A model generated the notes under the pieces. That model was not told the origin of the DNA, searched no databases, and was given only the letters and a program-made list of their open reading frames with translations. Both the position numbers and the translations under genes were made by a program. 64,000 nucleotides of DNA from Bin87 sp963692995 (GTDB lineage: Bacteria; Chloroflexota; Dehalococcoidia; Lucifugimonadales; UBA3495), in the NCBI GenBank assembly GCA_963692995.1, contig OY843611.1:1426001-1490000 (forward strand). Direction: 5' to 3'. Shown piece by piece: positions 57,158 through 64,000 of the stretch (position 1 is the first letter of the stretch; each line of letters begins with the position of its first letter).

Positions 57158-57985
57158 ATGATCCATACAGGATTGCCGAATCAGCTGAACCAATACGACC
57201 GACGGGCGCTGCCGGTGGCCGAAGCCGCGCTTGCCGAATCAAAAGCTGATCTGGTGATACTGTTCGGTTCGCGAGCGCGCGGCGACTACCAGGAAAACCG
57301 CTCCGACATTGACTTGCTGCTGGTGCAGCGTCAACTGCCTTCACCGCAAGGACAGCAAAGAACGCAAACTGCGGCCAGCCAAGCCGCTCTGAACGCGTAT
57401 CACCAGCCGATCACAGTCCAAATAACGTGGCAGACCACGGCGGAGTTCGAAAAGCGCCGACGTTCTATCAACCACATGAACGCACGCGCTGTAAGAGAGG
57501 GGATTATCATGCCGCGCAATCCCGAAAACTATCCCGGCGAGCCCGCAGACTACTCATACGAAGAGAAAGTTGTCGAAACGCGTGTCAACAATGCTGAAAC
57601 ACACCACCAAGCTTTCGAGAACTACCACTTCCTTTTTGAAAACGGAATGACGGACGCAGACAGCTTGGACCGTATAGCCGGCAAGAACGCGCACGAAGCC
57701 TTGGAACACGCGCTGAAAGGTCTCATCGCAGCCAATGGCAACCAATATCCGAAGAGTCATGACCTCAACGAACTACTGCAAACTGCCAAAGCAGTCGACC
57801 AGGAATTCGGCAGCGAGTTCCAGCAAAGTATAGACTACAACGTCCTGAACCAGTACGCCGGCAGCGCAGACTACGACATACCTGCGATGCTGCTGACCGA
57901 AATCGAGCATTACCGCGAAGCCGTGAACAACGACTACCGGCAGGTCAGGAACCGTCTCAGCCAACTAAACCCGCTATCCGTTTAG
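57158..57985 (+). CDS. MNT-HEPN fusion protein (nucleotidyltransferase plus HEPN domain)
   Basis: The 275-residue protein has an N-terminal minimal nucleotidyltransferase (LFGSRARGDYQENRSDIDLLLV, with GS at 37-38 and D50-x-D52) and a C-terminal HEPN-like helical domain (about 150-265, with KNAHEALEHALKGLI...YPKSHDLNELL). MNT and HEPN are normally two separate genes of a toxin-antitoxin pair, in which MNT AMPylates HEPN. Here they are fused. The usual HEPN R-x4-6-H ribonuclease motif is not clear, so nuclease activity is doubtful. It follows the restriction enzyme by 9 bases, so it is probably co-expressed. Confidence 0.82.
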   Translation: MIHTGLPNQLNQYDRRALPVAEAALAESKADLVILFGSRARGDYQENRSDIDLLLVQRQLPSPQGQQRTQTAASQAALNAYHQPITVQITWQTTAEFEKRRRSINHMNARAVREGIIMPRNPENYPGEPADYSYEEKVVETRVNNAETHHQAFENYHFLFENGMTDADSLDRIAGKNAHEALEHALKGLIAANGNQYPKSHDLNELLQTAKAVDQEFGSEFQQSIDYNVLNQYAGSADYDIPAMLLTEIEHYREAVNNDYRQVRNRLSQLNPLSV

Positions 57986-58011
57986 ACAAGTACGGTCTAT
58001 CGGGCTGGCCA

Positions 58012-58100
58012 CGGTAGATCCCCGTGTGTGTGGGGGGAACGACACGACGAACGCGAGCGCCACGAGCTACACCGGTCTATCCCTGCGTGTGTGGTAGAAC
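58012..58100 (+). CRISPR. Two-repeat, degenerate type I-E-like CRISPR remnant
   Basis: CGGTAGATCCCCGTGTGTGTGG... (58012-58040, 29 bases) and CGGTCTATCCCTGCGTGTGTGG... (58073-58100, 28 bases) resemble type I-E repeats (CGGTTTATCCCCGC...GGGGAAC). The repeat-to-repeat distance is 61 bases, leaving a 32-base spacer, exactly the type I-E period. Both repeats differ from the consensus and each other. A partial CGGTCTAT occurs at 57993 out of register. No cas genes are in the window. Confidence 0.55.
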
Positions 58101-58229
58101 CGGCTGATAGTCGGGATTTTCAACAAACCACCAACCGGATGGCAAAATCGGTTCGCCTCACCGGGCCGCGCCGACGATGTTCCCAGGGCAATGCTGATAA
58201 AATCAAGAAAATACCGGCAACATAAGGAA

Positions 58230-59291
58230 ATGAATTTGAACGAAAACCGCGAATACGCCAACCTGAAACGAATGATCAAAGAAGCCGGACTGCTGGAGAA
58301 GCGGCCCGTGAAATACTACGGAAGACGAACCCTGGCCATACTGGCCCTGCTGGGCGCCAGCATCGCCATCATGGCCATGGCCGAGGCCCTCTACATCCAC
58401 CTGCTGAACGCCGCCCTGCTGGCGTTCATATTCGTCCAGCTGTGCTTCCTGGGCCACGACCTGGGACACCGCCAGGTGTTCAAAAGGACGCGGCACAATG
58501 ACATCGGCGGCCTCCTGGTCAGCGCCCTGGTGGGCATCAACCGCAGCTGGTGGGTTGAGAAGCACAACCGGCATCACAACAACCCCAACCACATCGACCT
58601 GGACCCGGACGTGGACCTGCCGGTGATCGCCTTCACCGCCGAAAGCGCCCGGGCCAAGCCCCGGGCCGCCCAGATCATCATCCGGCGCCAGGCCTGGCTC
58701 TTCTACCCCCTAGTATGCCTGGAAGGGATCGTCCTCAAGGCGTCGGGCATCAGCCACCTGATATCCGCCGGGAATACGACGGTCGGGAATACGACGCGGC
58801 CCCGGCTGAGGTTTCCCGTCGCCGAGCGCATCGCCATGGCCGTCCACCTGCTGGCCTACCTGGTAGCCGCGTTCACGCTGATGTCGCCCGTGGACGCCGC
58901 GCTATTCATCATCGTCAACCAGGCCCTGATGGGACTCTACATCGGCTCCACCTTCGCGCCGAACCACAAAGGCATGGAGATGGTCGATGCGCGCTCCCCG
59001 ACGGACTTCCTGAGCCGACAGGTGCTCACGTCGCGAAACGTCCGACCCGGCGCCGTCAACGACTACCTCTACGGCGGCCTCAACTACCAAATCGAGCACC
59101 ACCTGTTCCCGGCCATGCCGCGCAACTGCCTGGAAAAGGCGCGGCACATCGTCGAACCCTACTGCCGGCAGCTGGGGATCAGCTACCACGAAACCGGCAT
59201 AGCGCAGTCCCAGCGGGAAATCCTGCAACACCTGCACCGGGTGAGCCGAGCCGTGGGGCAGCCGCCGCAGCCATCACGGATGGCAGCCTGA
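58230..59291 (+). CDS. Membrane fatty acid desaturase
   Basis: The 353-residue protein has the three histidine boxes of acyl-lipid desaturases: HDLGH (GHDLGHRQVF), HNRHH (EKHNRHHNNPN) and the QIEHH front-end-type third box (NYQIEHHLFPAMPR), with four hydrophobic segments. It introduces a double bond into a fatty acyl chain using two iron ions and reduced ferredoxin or cytochrome b5. The Q in the third box is typical of delta-6-like enzymes, but no cytochrome b5 domain is fused. The ATG at 58230 has AAGGAA just upstream. Confidence 0.93.
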   Translation: MNLNENREYANLKRMIKEAGLLEKRPVKYYGRRTLAILALLGASIAIMAMAEALYIHLLNAALLAFIFVQLCFLGHDLGHRQVFKRTRHNDIGGLLVSALVGINRSWWVEKHNRHHNNPNHIDLDPDVDLPVIAFTAESARAKPRAAQIIIRRQAWLFYPLVCLEGIVLKASGISHLISAGNTTVGNTTRPRLRFPVAERIAMAVHLLAYLVAAFTLMSPVDAALFIIVNQALMGLYIGSTFAPNHKGMEMVDARSPTDFLSRQVLTSRNVRPGAVNDYLYGGLNYQIEHHLFPAMPRNCLEKARHIVEPYCRQLGISYHETGIAQSQREILQHLHRVSRAVGQPPQPSRMAA

Positions 59292-59385
59292 ACGAAGGAG
59301 CAAGGGCGTACTGCCGATCTGCGGCTTTTACATTGCATCCAGCCTTGCCATCCAATTCGCAATTTTCTCCGCAGCGCCGTTCATA

Positions 59386-59414
59386 CTGACAGTTCCCGTC
59401 CCTAATGCTATAAT
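59386..59414 (+). promoter_or_regulatory. Sigma70-type promoter of the rpsF-ssb-rpsR operon
   Basis: CTGACA (59386-59391), a 17-base spacer and TATAAT (59409-59414) lie 38 bases upstream of the TTG start at 59452. This is one of the best promoters in the window and fits a ribosomal protein operon. Confidence 0.68.
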
Positions 59415-59451
59415 CCTGCCCGTCCCTGCACCAATTCAGGAGTTTTTGAAC

Positions 59452-60504
59452 TTGCGTCACTACGAACTCGTTACCATCCTAAGCCCGATGTTGAATCAAG
59501 AAGAAGCGTCGGCTGCTTGGGAAGAAATCAAGGCATTTATTTCCAACCGGGAAGGCGAGATAACCGCTGAACAAGCTTGGGGAACTCGTCGGTTGGCCTA
59601 CCCGATCCGAAAAGGAAACTACAATTTCCTCGAGGGATCCTACTACCTCAGTTCCTTCACGGTGGGCAATTCCATCAATCGTGAACTTGAGAACCACCTG
59701 AGGTTGGACGAACGAGTTCTGCGGTCTCTCGTCATAAAATGTGACGGACCACTGACGGATCGTCCGGCTCCCGGCCCCCTAACCGCACCCTCTCGTTATA
59801 TCCCGCCGGGACGCGGACGGCGGCCTGATGGTGGCGGCCCCATACCCGATGCTTCCGGCTCCTTCGGTGACCGGCGCTCGGGTCCTCCACCCGCACCCGC
59901 CGAAGCGCCGGCCGCCCCATCGCCAGCCCCCGGCGACGCGCCCGTTGCGGCCGCTGCACCCGTCTCTGAACCCGCGCCTGCTGTCGCCGCCGAGCCGCCA
60001 CCTGCGGTCGCCGAACCCGCGCCTGCCCCGGTCGCCGAGCCGCCACCCGCTGCGGTCGCCGAACCCGCGCCTGCCCCGGTCGCCGAGCCGCCACCCGCTG
60101 CGGTCGTTGAACCCGCGCCTGCCCCGGTCGCCGAAGCGCCACCCGATGCGGTCGCTGAACCCGCGCCTGCCCCGGTCGCCGAGCCGCCACCCGCTGCGGT
60201 CGCCGAACCCGCGCCTGCCCCGGTCGCCGAAGCGCCACCCGATGCGGTTGCCGAGCCGCCGCCTGCTATCGTCGCCGAGCCGCCACCCGCTGCGGTCGCC
60301 GAACCCGCGCCTGGCCCGGTCGCCGAAGCGCCACCCGATGCGGTTGCGGAACCCGCGCCTGGCCCGGTCGCCGAAGTGCCACCCGATGCAGTCGCCGATG
60401 CGCCCGCCGAACCCGCGCCTGGCCCGGTGGCCGATGCGCCACCTGATACGGTTGACGAGACGCCTCCTGCTGAACCTAAACCCGATTCTCAATCCGAAGC
60501 GTAA
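59452..60504 (+). CDS. rpsF: 30S ribosomal protein S6 with a long Pro/Ala-rich C-terminal extension
   Basis: Residues 1-95 are a normal S6 (RHYELVTILSPMLNQEEASAAWEEIKAFI ... RRLAYPIRKGNYNFLEGSYYL ... LENHLRLDERVLRSLVIK). About 250 residues then follow of proline/alanine/valine/glutamate repeats with a 16-residue period (EPAPAPVAEPPPAAVA type). S6 binds 16S rRNA with S18. The TTG at 59452 has AGGAG at 9 bases. The earlier TTG at 59446 would be only 3 bases away. The 350-residue length is over three times that of usual S6. Confidence 0.94.
   Translation: MRHYELVTILSPMLNQEEASAAWEEIKAFISNREGEITAEQAWGTRRLAYPIRKGNYNFLEGSYYLSSFTVGNSINRELENHLRLDERVLRSLVIKCDGPLTDRPAPGPLTAPSRYIPPGRGRRPDGGGPIPDASGSFGDRRSGPPPAPAEAPAAPSPAPGDAPVAAAAPVSEPAPAVAAEPPPAVAEPAPAPVAEPPPAAVAEPAPAPVAEPPPAAVVEPAPAPVAEAPPDAVAEPAPAPVAEPPPAAVAEPAPAPVAEAPPDAVAEPPPAIVAEPPPAAVAEPAPGPVAEAPPDAVAEPAPGPVAEVPPDAVADAPAEPAPGPVADAPPDTVDETPPAEPKPDSQSEA
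59968..60456 (+). repeat. 48-bp minisatellite encoding the S6 tail
   Basis: GAACCCGCGCCTG recurs at 60013, 60061, 60109, 60157, 60205, 60301, 60349 and 60409, mostly in a 48-bp period (the last by 60). Each unit encodes about 16 residues of EPAPxPVAExPPxAVA. Confidence 0.93.
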
Positions 60505-60510
60505 GTTGCC

Positions 60511-60984
60511 GTGAACAAGATCATCATCATCGGGAACTTGGGCCGAGACCCGGAAATGCGATACTCGCCCTCCGGCCAGCCGATGACGTCATTCAGTGTC
60601 GCCAGTAGTCGCCGATATACTACCTCTGCCGGCGAACAGCGCGAGGAAACCGAGTGGTTCAACTGCACCGCCTTTGGGCGTCTCGCGGACACTTGCAATC
60701 AGTATCTTGCTCGCGGCCGGCAAGTCTATGTTGAAGGTCGCCTACGTTCCCGCCAGTACGACCGTCGTGATGGCACTCCAGGGTTCTCGCTTGATGTCAA
60801 TGTCACTGAGGTTCAATTCCTGGGTCGTCGGGATGACCAACCCGATGGCGGCTACGGCGGCCAGCAGGACCGCGGCTATGCTGACCAGCGGGGCGGCTAC
60901 GATGACCGGCGCGGTGGCTACGGCGACTATGCCTCTGAAAATTCACCCGCTCCGATGACTGATGTTGACGACCTTCCCTTCTAA
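60511..60984 (+). CDS. ssb: Single-stranded DNA-binding protein
   Basis: The 157-residue protein has the OB fold (MNKIIIIGNLGRDPEMRYSPSGQPMTSFSVA, EETEWFNCTAFGRLADTCNQYLARGRQVYVEGRL) and a glycine/aspartate/arginine/tyrosine-rich linker. It ends in the acidic tip DVDDLPF that recruits replication and repair proteins. The start is GTG, 6 bases after the rpsF stop. The rpsF-ssb-rpsR order is the classical one. Confidence 0.97.
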   Translation: MNKIIIIGNLGRDPEMRYSPSGQPMTSFSVASSRRYTTSAGEQREETEWFNCTAFGRLADTCNQYLARGRQVYVEGRLRSRQYDRRDGTPGFSLDVNVTEVQFLGRRDDQPDGGYGGQQDRGYADQRGGYDDRRGGYGDYASENSPAPMTDVDDLPF

Positions 60985-61029
60985 CTCCGCCACCGGCGGA
61001 TGCGCCCCATACCGGAGGAATCGCCGCTA

Positions 61030-61503
61030 ATGACTACGTCCGCCCCCGTACCATCAACCCCGCCGGCCGTGCCGCAATCCGGACCCGCCGGGCCCCGGCC
61101 CGCGCCCGCCGGCCCGGCCGGTTCCGGCGATAGACCGCCGGCTCCCCGTCGCCCCTACGGCAGCGGTCCCCAGGGAGGACCGGGCGGCCGACCTGGAGGC
61201 CCCGGCGGGCGCCCGCCGGGACGAGGCGGCCCGCGAGGAGGCGGCCGGGGCGGCCGACGTTACGGCCCGCGCCGCCGCGTTTGCGCTTTCACCGTGGAAG
61301 GGGTCGTGCCCGACTACAAGGATGTGGACAGGTTGCGACGTTACATCTCCGAACAGGGCAAAATCGAACCGACCCGCAAGACCGGCACGTCAGCTAAAAA
61401 CCAGCGATTGCTGGCAACGGCTATCAAACGAGCCCGTTATCTCGCCCTGTTGCCCTACGCCCCCGAACACAGTATCAACACCGGTATGCGTTCGGGTCGT
61501 TAG
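61030..61503 (+). CDS. rpsR: 30S ribosomal protein S18 with Gly/Pro/Arg-rich N-terminal extension
   Basis: The last 75 residues are S18: RRRVCAFTVEGVVPDYKDVDRLRRYISEQGKIEPTRKTGTSAKNQRLLATAIKRARYLALLPY. It is preceded by an 80-residue low-complexity stretch of glycine, proline and arginine (GPGGRPGGPGGRPPGRGG). The ATG at 61030 has GGAGG 11 bases upstream. S18 binds next to S6 on 16S rRNA. Both partners carry unusual extensions here. Confidence 0.95.
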   Translation: MTTSAPVPSTPPAVPQSGPAGPRPAPAGPAGSGDRPPAPRRPYGSGPQGGPGGRPGGPGGRPPGRGGPRGGGRGGRRYGPRRRVCAFTVEGVVPDYKDVDRLRRYISEQGKIEPTRKTGTSAKNQRLLATAIKRARYLALLPYAPEHSINTGMRSGR

Positions 61504-61517
61504 TCGGCCCAATACCA

Positions 61518-62753
61518 ATGTTGAATCTCTCGCTGCCTTGGAAACGCAGCGCTTCAGTAGAAGACGAAACGCCTGAACCCACAGGACGTCGTCCGGTCCG
61601 ACGACGCGGCGGACGAAGCCGTCGCGTCGGATCCGGAAGTGGTGAAGCAGTCGCCGCGGCGCGAACTCGCCGCCGGTTGGAATCGGGCCGTCAGCGTATT
61701 GCCCTTGGTGTGGGAGCGGCGCTGATCCTGGCCATCGTCTCCGTGGTGCTGCTTGGCGTCTATCAGCAGTTCATCCACCCGCCTCGCGTAATGGCCGGCG
61801 AAGTACGCGGCGTCCGTTTTACCATGGGCGATCTGGTGGAGCGCATTCGCGTTCTTCAGGGGATAAATCGCTACCAGGGGGGACAGGTTGATTTCAGCCG
61901 GATACCCTTCCAGCTGTTGACCAATCTTCTCCACGCCGAGATACTGCGACAGGCGGCCCCGGGGCTAGCCATCAACGTCACGGACGAGCAGATCAACGAA
62001 TCAATCAGCTCGCAATTCCGCCCCAAACCTGAGCCTGGCCAGGAAGTTGACGAAACCCAGTTGGACGCCGAATTCGACAATGCTTACAAGAATTTCTTGA
62101 CCCAGGTTAATCTGACCGATGATGCCTTTCGCCGCATCGTCGAGGAGCGATTGCAACAGACGGAACTTTTCGGACGAATGTTGGCGTCCCTGCCTGAAGA
62201 GGCCCCGCAGGTTGAGCTGCAAGCTGTGGTGATGGGACTGGAATCTACAGCAGCTCCCGAGGCCGTCCGAGAACGTTTGGCGCTGGGGCAAGATTTCGGA
62301 ACGGTGTCGCGCGAAGTCTCCGGTTCCGACGGGTACGTCGGCTGGGTCCCCGAAGGCGCTTTTCCCGACTTAGACCCCTATCTCTTCGGAAAAGCCTGCG
62401 AAGCCGACGATGATAGCCCGGATTGTGTCGAAACCAATTCCGGTAGGCGAAAGCCTCCACTTTTGGAACCGGGTGACATTTCACCGCCAATTTACCAGGA
62501 CGATTCCATCTTCATCATCCAGGCCATTGGCGATGCCGAAACCCGTGAACTGGAACCCCCCATGCAGTTCCAGATGGCGAGCGCGTTGGTGGATCAGTGG
62601 AAAGACGACCAATTGAAACAGGGGTCGGACGAAGGCTGGGTCAAGATCAACTTCGACAGCAACCGTTATGCCTGGGTGACTGACCAAGTGCGTCTGACGC
62701 GGCCCCGGGTTACACCACAGCCCCAACAACAGCCCGGCGGTCTGCCGCGATAA
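61518..62753 (+). CDS. SurA/PrsA-like peptidyl-prolyl isomerase, membrane-anchored
   Basis: The 411-residue protein has a basic cytoplasmic N-terminus, one membrane helix (about 61-85), then a SurA_N-like helical domain (LTNLLHAEILRQAAPGLAINVTDEQINESI ... FRRIVEERLQQTELFGRML) and a parvulin-type domain (ALGQDFGTVSREVSGSDGYVGWVPEGAF ... LEPGDISPPIYQDDSIFIIQAI). It should help fold exported proteins. The isomerase core is somewhat diverged, so it may act mainly as a chaperone. It starts 14 bases after rpsR. Confidence 0.82.
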   Translation: MLNLSLPWKRSASVEDETPEPTGRRPVRRRGGRSRRVGSGSGEAVAAARTRRRLESGRQRIALGVGAALILAIVSVVLLGVYQQFIHPPRVMAGEVRGVRFTMGDLVERIRVLQGINRYQGGQVDFSRIPFQLLTNLLHAEILRQAAPGLAINVTDEQINESISSQFRPKPEPGQEVDETQLDAEFDNAYKNFLTQVNLTDDAFRRIVEERLQQTELFGRMLASLPEEAPQVELQAVVMGLESTAAPEAVRERLALGQDFGTVSREVSGSDGYVGWVPEGAFPDLDPYLFGKACEADDDSPDCVETNSGRRKPPLLEPGDISPPIYQDDSIFIIQAIGDAETRELEPPMQFQMASALVDQWKDDQLKQGSDEGWVKINFDSNRYAWVTDQVRLTRPRVTPQPQQQPGGLPR

Positions 62754-62754
62754 C

Positions 62755-62790
62755 TCGGTTCTGGTAACTACATCGGTTCTGGTAACTACA
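62755..62790. repeat. 18-bp perfect tandem repeat abutting the hom start
   Basis: TCGGTTCTGGTAACTACA occurs at 62755-62772 and 62773-62790, ending exactly at the ATG of hom. It separates the gene from the previous stop and leaves no clear ribosome-binding site. Confidence 0.95.
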
Positions 62791-64000
62791 ATGGACGGCA
62801 ACTCAGAAGTGAATATCGGCCTTATGGGCCTCGGCACCGTGGGCGGCGGCGTTGCGGCAGCGCTTGCGGACCACACTGACGCCATCCGCCGCAAAACCGG
62901 ACGCACCGTGCGCCTCCGCAAAGCCCTCGTGAGAGATACCGCTAAAGCGCGCCACCCGGCTCCCCCTTCGGGCGTCCTGACAACCAACCCGGCAGAGATT
63001 CTCAACGACCCGGAAATCCGGATCGTTGTTGAAATGATGGGCGGAGACTCGCCGGCCGGGAGTTATCTTGAACGCGCGCTGACCGCCGGCAAGCACGTGG
63101 TGACGGCCAACAAAGAGGTTATGTCCCGGCGCGGCCCCGCATTGCAGTGGTTGGCCCAGTCCAAGGGCGTGAACCTCCTTTTTGAGGCGTCTGCCGGCGG
63201 TGGCATTCCCATCGTCGGCTGCTTGATGTCGCAACTTTTGGCCAACGACATCCACTCAATACGATCCATAATTAACGGTACCACCAACTACATTCTGACC
63301 CGGATGGCCCGTAGCCAGACCCCCTTCGCCGATGCGTTGACCGAAGCCCAGAATCGGGGCTATGCCGAGTCCGATCCGACCAACGATATTGACGGGATTG
63401 ACGCCGCGTACAAACTCTCCGTGCTTGGCAGCCTGGCATTCCATCAGCCCATACCACATCATGTAATCCATACCGAAGGCATTAGCCAGCTCGCTCCCGA
63501 AGACTTCCGCTATGCGGCCGAATTGGGGTATGCCATCAAATCCCTAGCCATCGCGGTGGCCGACCCAGGGGGTGGCATACAGGCCCGGGTTCACCCCGCC
63601 TTGGTGCCCGATGACCATTTATTGGCCAAGGTGGACGGTGTGTATAATGCGGTCGAGGTCACTGGCGATTTGTGTGGGCAGATAATCCTCCATGGTCAGG
63701 GCGCCGGCCGGGATGCGACCACCAGCGCGGTCATGGGAGACATCCTGAATATCCTGCGAACCATTGACAATGCGGGCGCGCCCCCGCCCCTGCCCGGCAT
63801 CGGAGACGCCAAGGATCCCACGGGTTCGATACTGCCCATAGACGAACTCTCCAGCGCATATTACCTGCGGCTGACTTGCGCCGACCAGGCCGGCGTGCTC
63901 GCCCAAATCGCCCGCATCTTGGGGGATGGCAATATTTCGATCGCCACCGTAATCCAAAAGGACACCGATCCAGGCAGCGGCACCGCCCAGCTTGTGATCA
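62791..64000 (+). CDS. hom: Homoserine dehydrogenase (3' end beyond the window)
   Basis: The gene runs off the window after 403 codons. It starts with the NAD(P)-binding VNIGLMGLGTVGGGVA, has the GKHVVTANKEVMSRRGPAL and SAGGGIPIVGCLMSQLLANDI blocks, the RSIINGTTNYILTRM motif and the catalytic SDPTNDIDGIDAAYKL region. A C-terminal ACT domain begins near residue 355 (YYLRLTCADQAGVLAQIARILGDGNISI). The enzyme reduces aspartate semialdehyde to homoserine in the threonine/methionine path. The ACT domain suggests feedback control by threonine. Confidence 0.95.
   Translation, partial: MDGNSEVNIGLMGLGTVGGGVAAALADHTDAIRRKTGRTVRLRKALVRDTAKARHPAPPSGVLTTNPAEILNDPEIRIVVEMMGGDSPAGSYLERALTAGKHVVTANKEVMSRRGPALQWLAQSKGVNLLFEASAGGGIPIVGCLMSQLLANDIHSIRSIINGTTNYILTRMARSQTPFADALTEAQNRGYAESDPTNDIDGIDAAYKLSVLGSLAFHQPIPHHVIHTEGISQLAPEDFRYAAELGYAIKSLAIAVADPGGGIQARVHPALVPDDHLLAKVDGVYNAVEVTGDLCGQIILHGQGAGRDATTSAVMGDILNILRTIDNAGAPPPLPGIGDAKDPTGSILPIDELSSAYYLRLTCADQAGVLAQIARILGDGNISIATVIQKDTDPGSGTAQLVI

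Overview
The window looks like a piece of a GC-rich bacterial chromosome, most likely from an uncultured member of the Chloroflexota (a Dehalococcoidia/SAR202-like lineage). This placement is inferred from gene content: a very large DUF2298 (Chlor_Arch_YYY) membrane protein, an 11-subunit complex I without nuoEFG, DnaD plus DnaC-type helicase loaders beside dnaB, a UGSC selenoprotein, and many families typical of marine or sponge-associated Chloroflexota. No 16S rRNA gene is present to settle it.

Layout. 1-0.7 kb: start of pnp and complete rpsO on the minus strand. 1.0-4.0 kb: a TolB-like lipoprotein, a flavin-reductase-like protein and a CinA-like/nucleotidyltransferase fusion. 4.1-16.4 kb: a complete 11-subunit nuo cluster (A-B-C-D-H-I-J-K-L-M-N) interrupted by two HicB-like small proteins, a Uma2 nuclease-like gene and a small CxCxxC protein. 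16.5-25.6 kb: a heptad-repeat coiled-coil protein, a LOG-like protein, enolase, GAPDH and the DUF2298 protein. 25.7-28.5 kb: a Gfo/Idh/MocA oxidoreductase converging on a minus-strand operon whose second gene is a UGSC selenoprotein. 28.6-32.6 kb (minus): rplI-dnaB-dnaD-like-tandem dnaC-like. 32.9-38.9 kb: TenA, two tRNAs, a J-domain protein, a Cys/Met-metabolism PLP enzyme, a dihydropyrimidinase-like hydrolase and a PQQ-like beta-propeller protein. 39.1-44.6 kb: a peptide-type ABC transporter (binding protein and two permeases) followed by a DUF3179 protein with an in-frame UGA at a conserved cysteine position. 45-49 kb: a hypothetical protein, a Leu/Glu-type dehydrogenase, a cyclophilin and an MFS transporter. 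49.2-58.2 kb: an accessory, defence-type region with hypotheticals, a second coiled-coil/nuclease-like paralogue, a 1717-residue single-chain restriction-modification enzyme, an MNT-HEPN fusion and a two-repeat CRISPR-like remnant. 58.2-64 kb: fatty acid desaturase, rpsF-ssb-rpsR, a SurA/PrsA-like protein and the start of homoserine dehydrogenase.

The most notable content is two independent UGA-recoding genes: UGSC at 26886-27428 (minus) and DUF3179 at 43248-44636 (plus). In both, the open frame continues past UGA, the UGA sits at the family's redox position next to a partner cysteine, and a SECIS-compatible hairpin follows. Automated calling would split or truncate both. The organism should therefore carry selA/selB/selC/selD elsewhere. 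A second theme is slippage-prone DNA: perfect tandem repeats of 17, 18, 21, 48 and 93 bp, several inside genes, and two back-to-back perfect hairpins inside the methyltransferase domain of the restriction enzyme.
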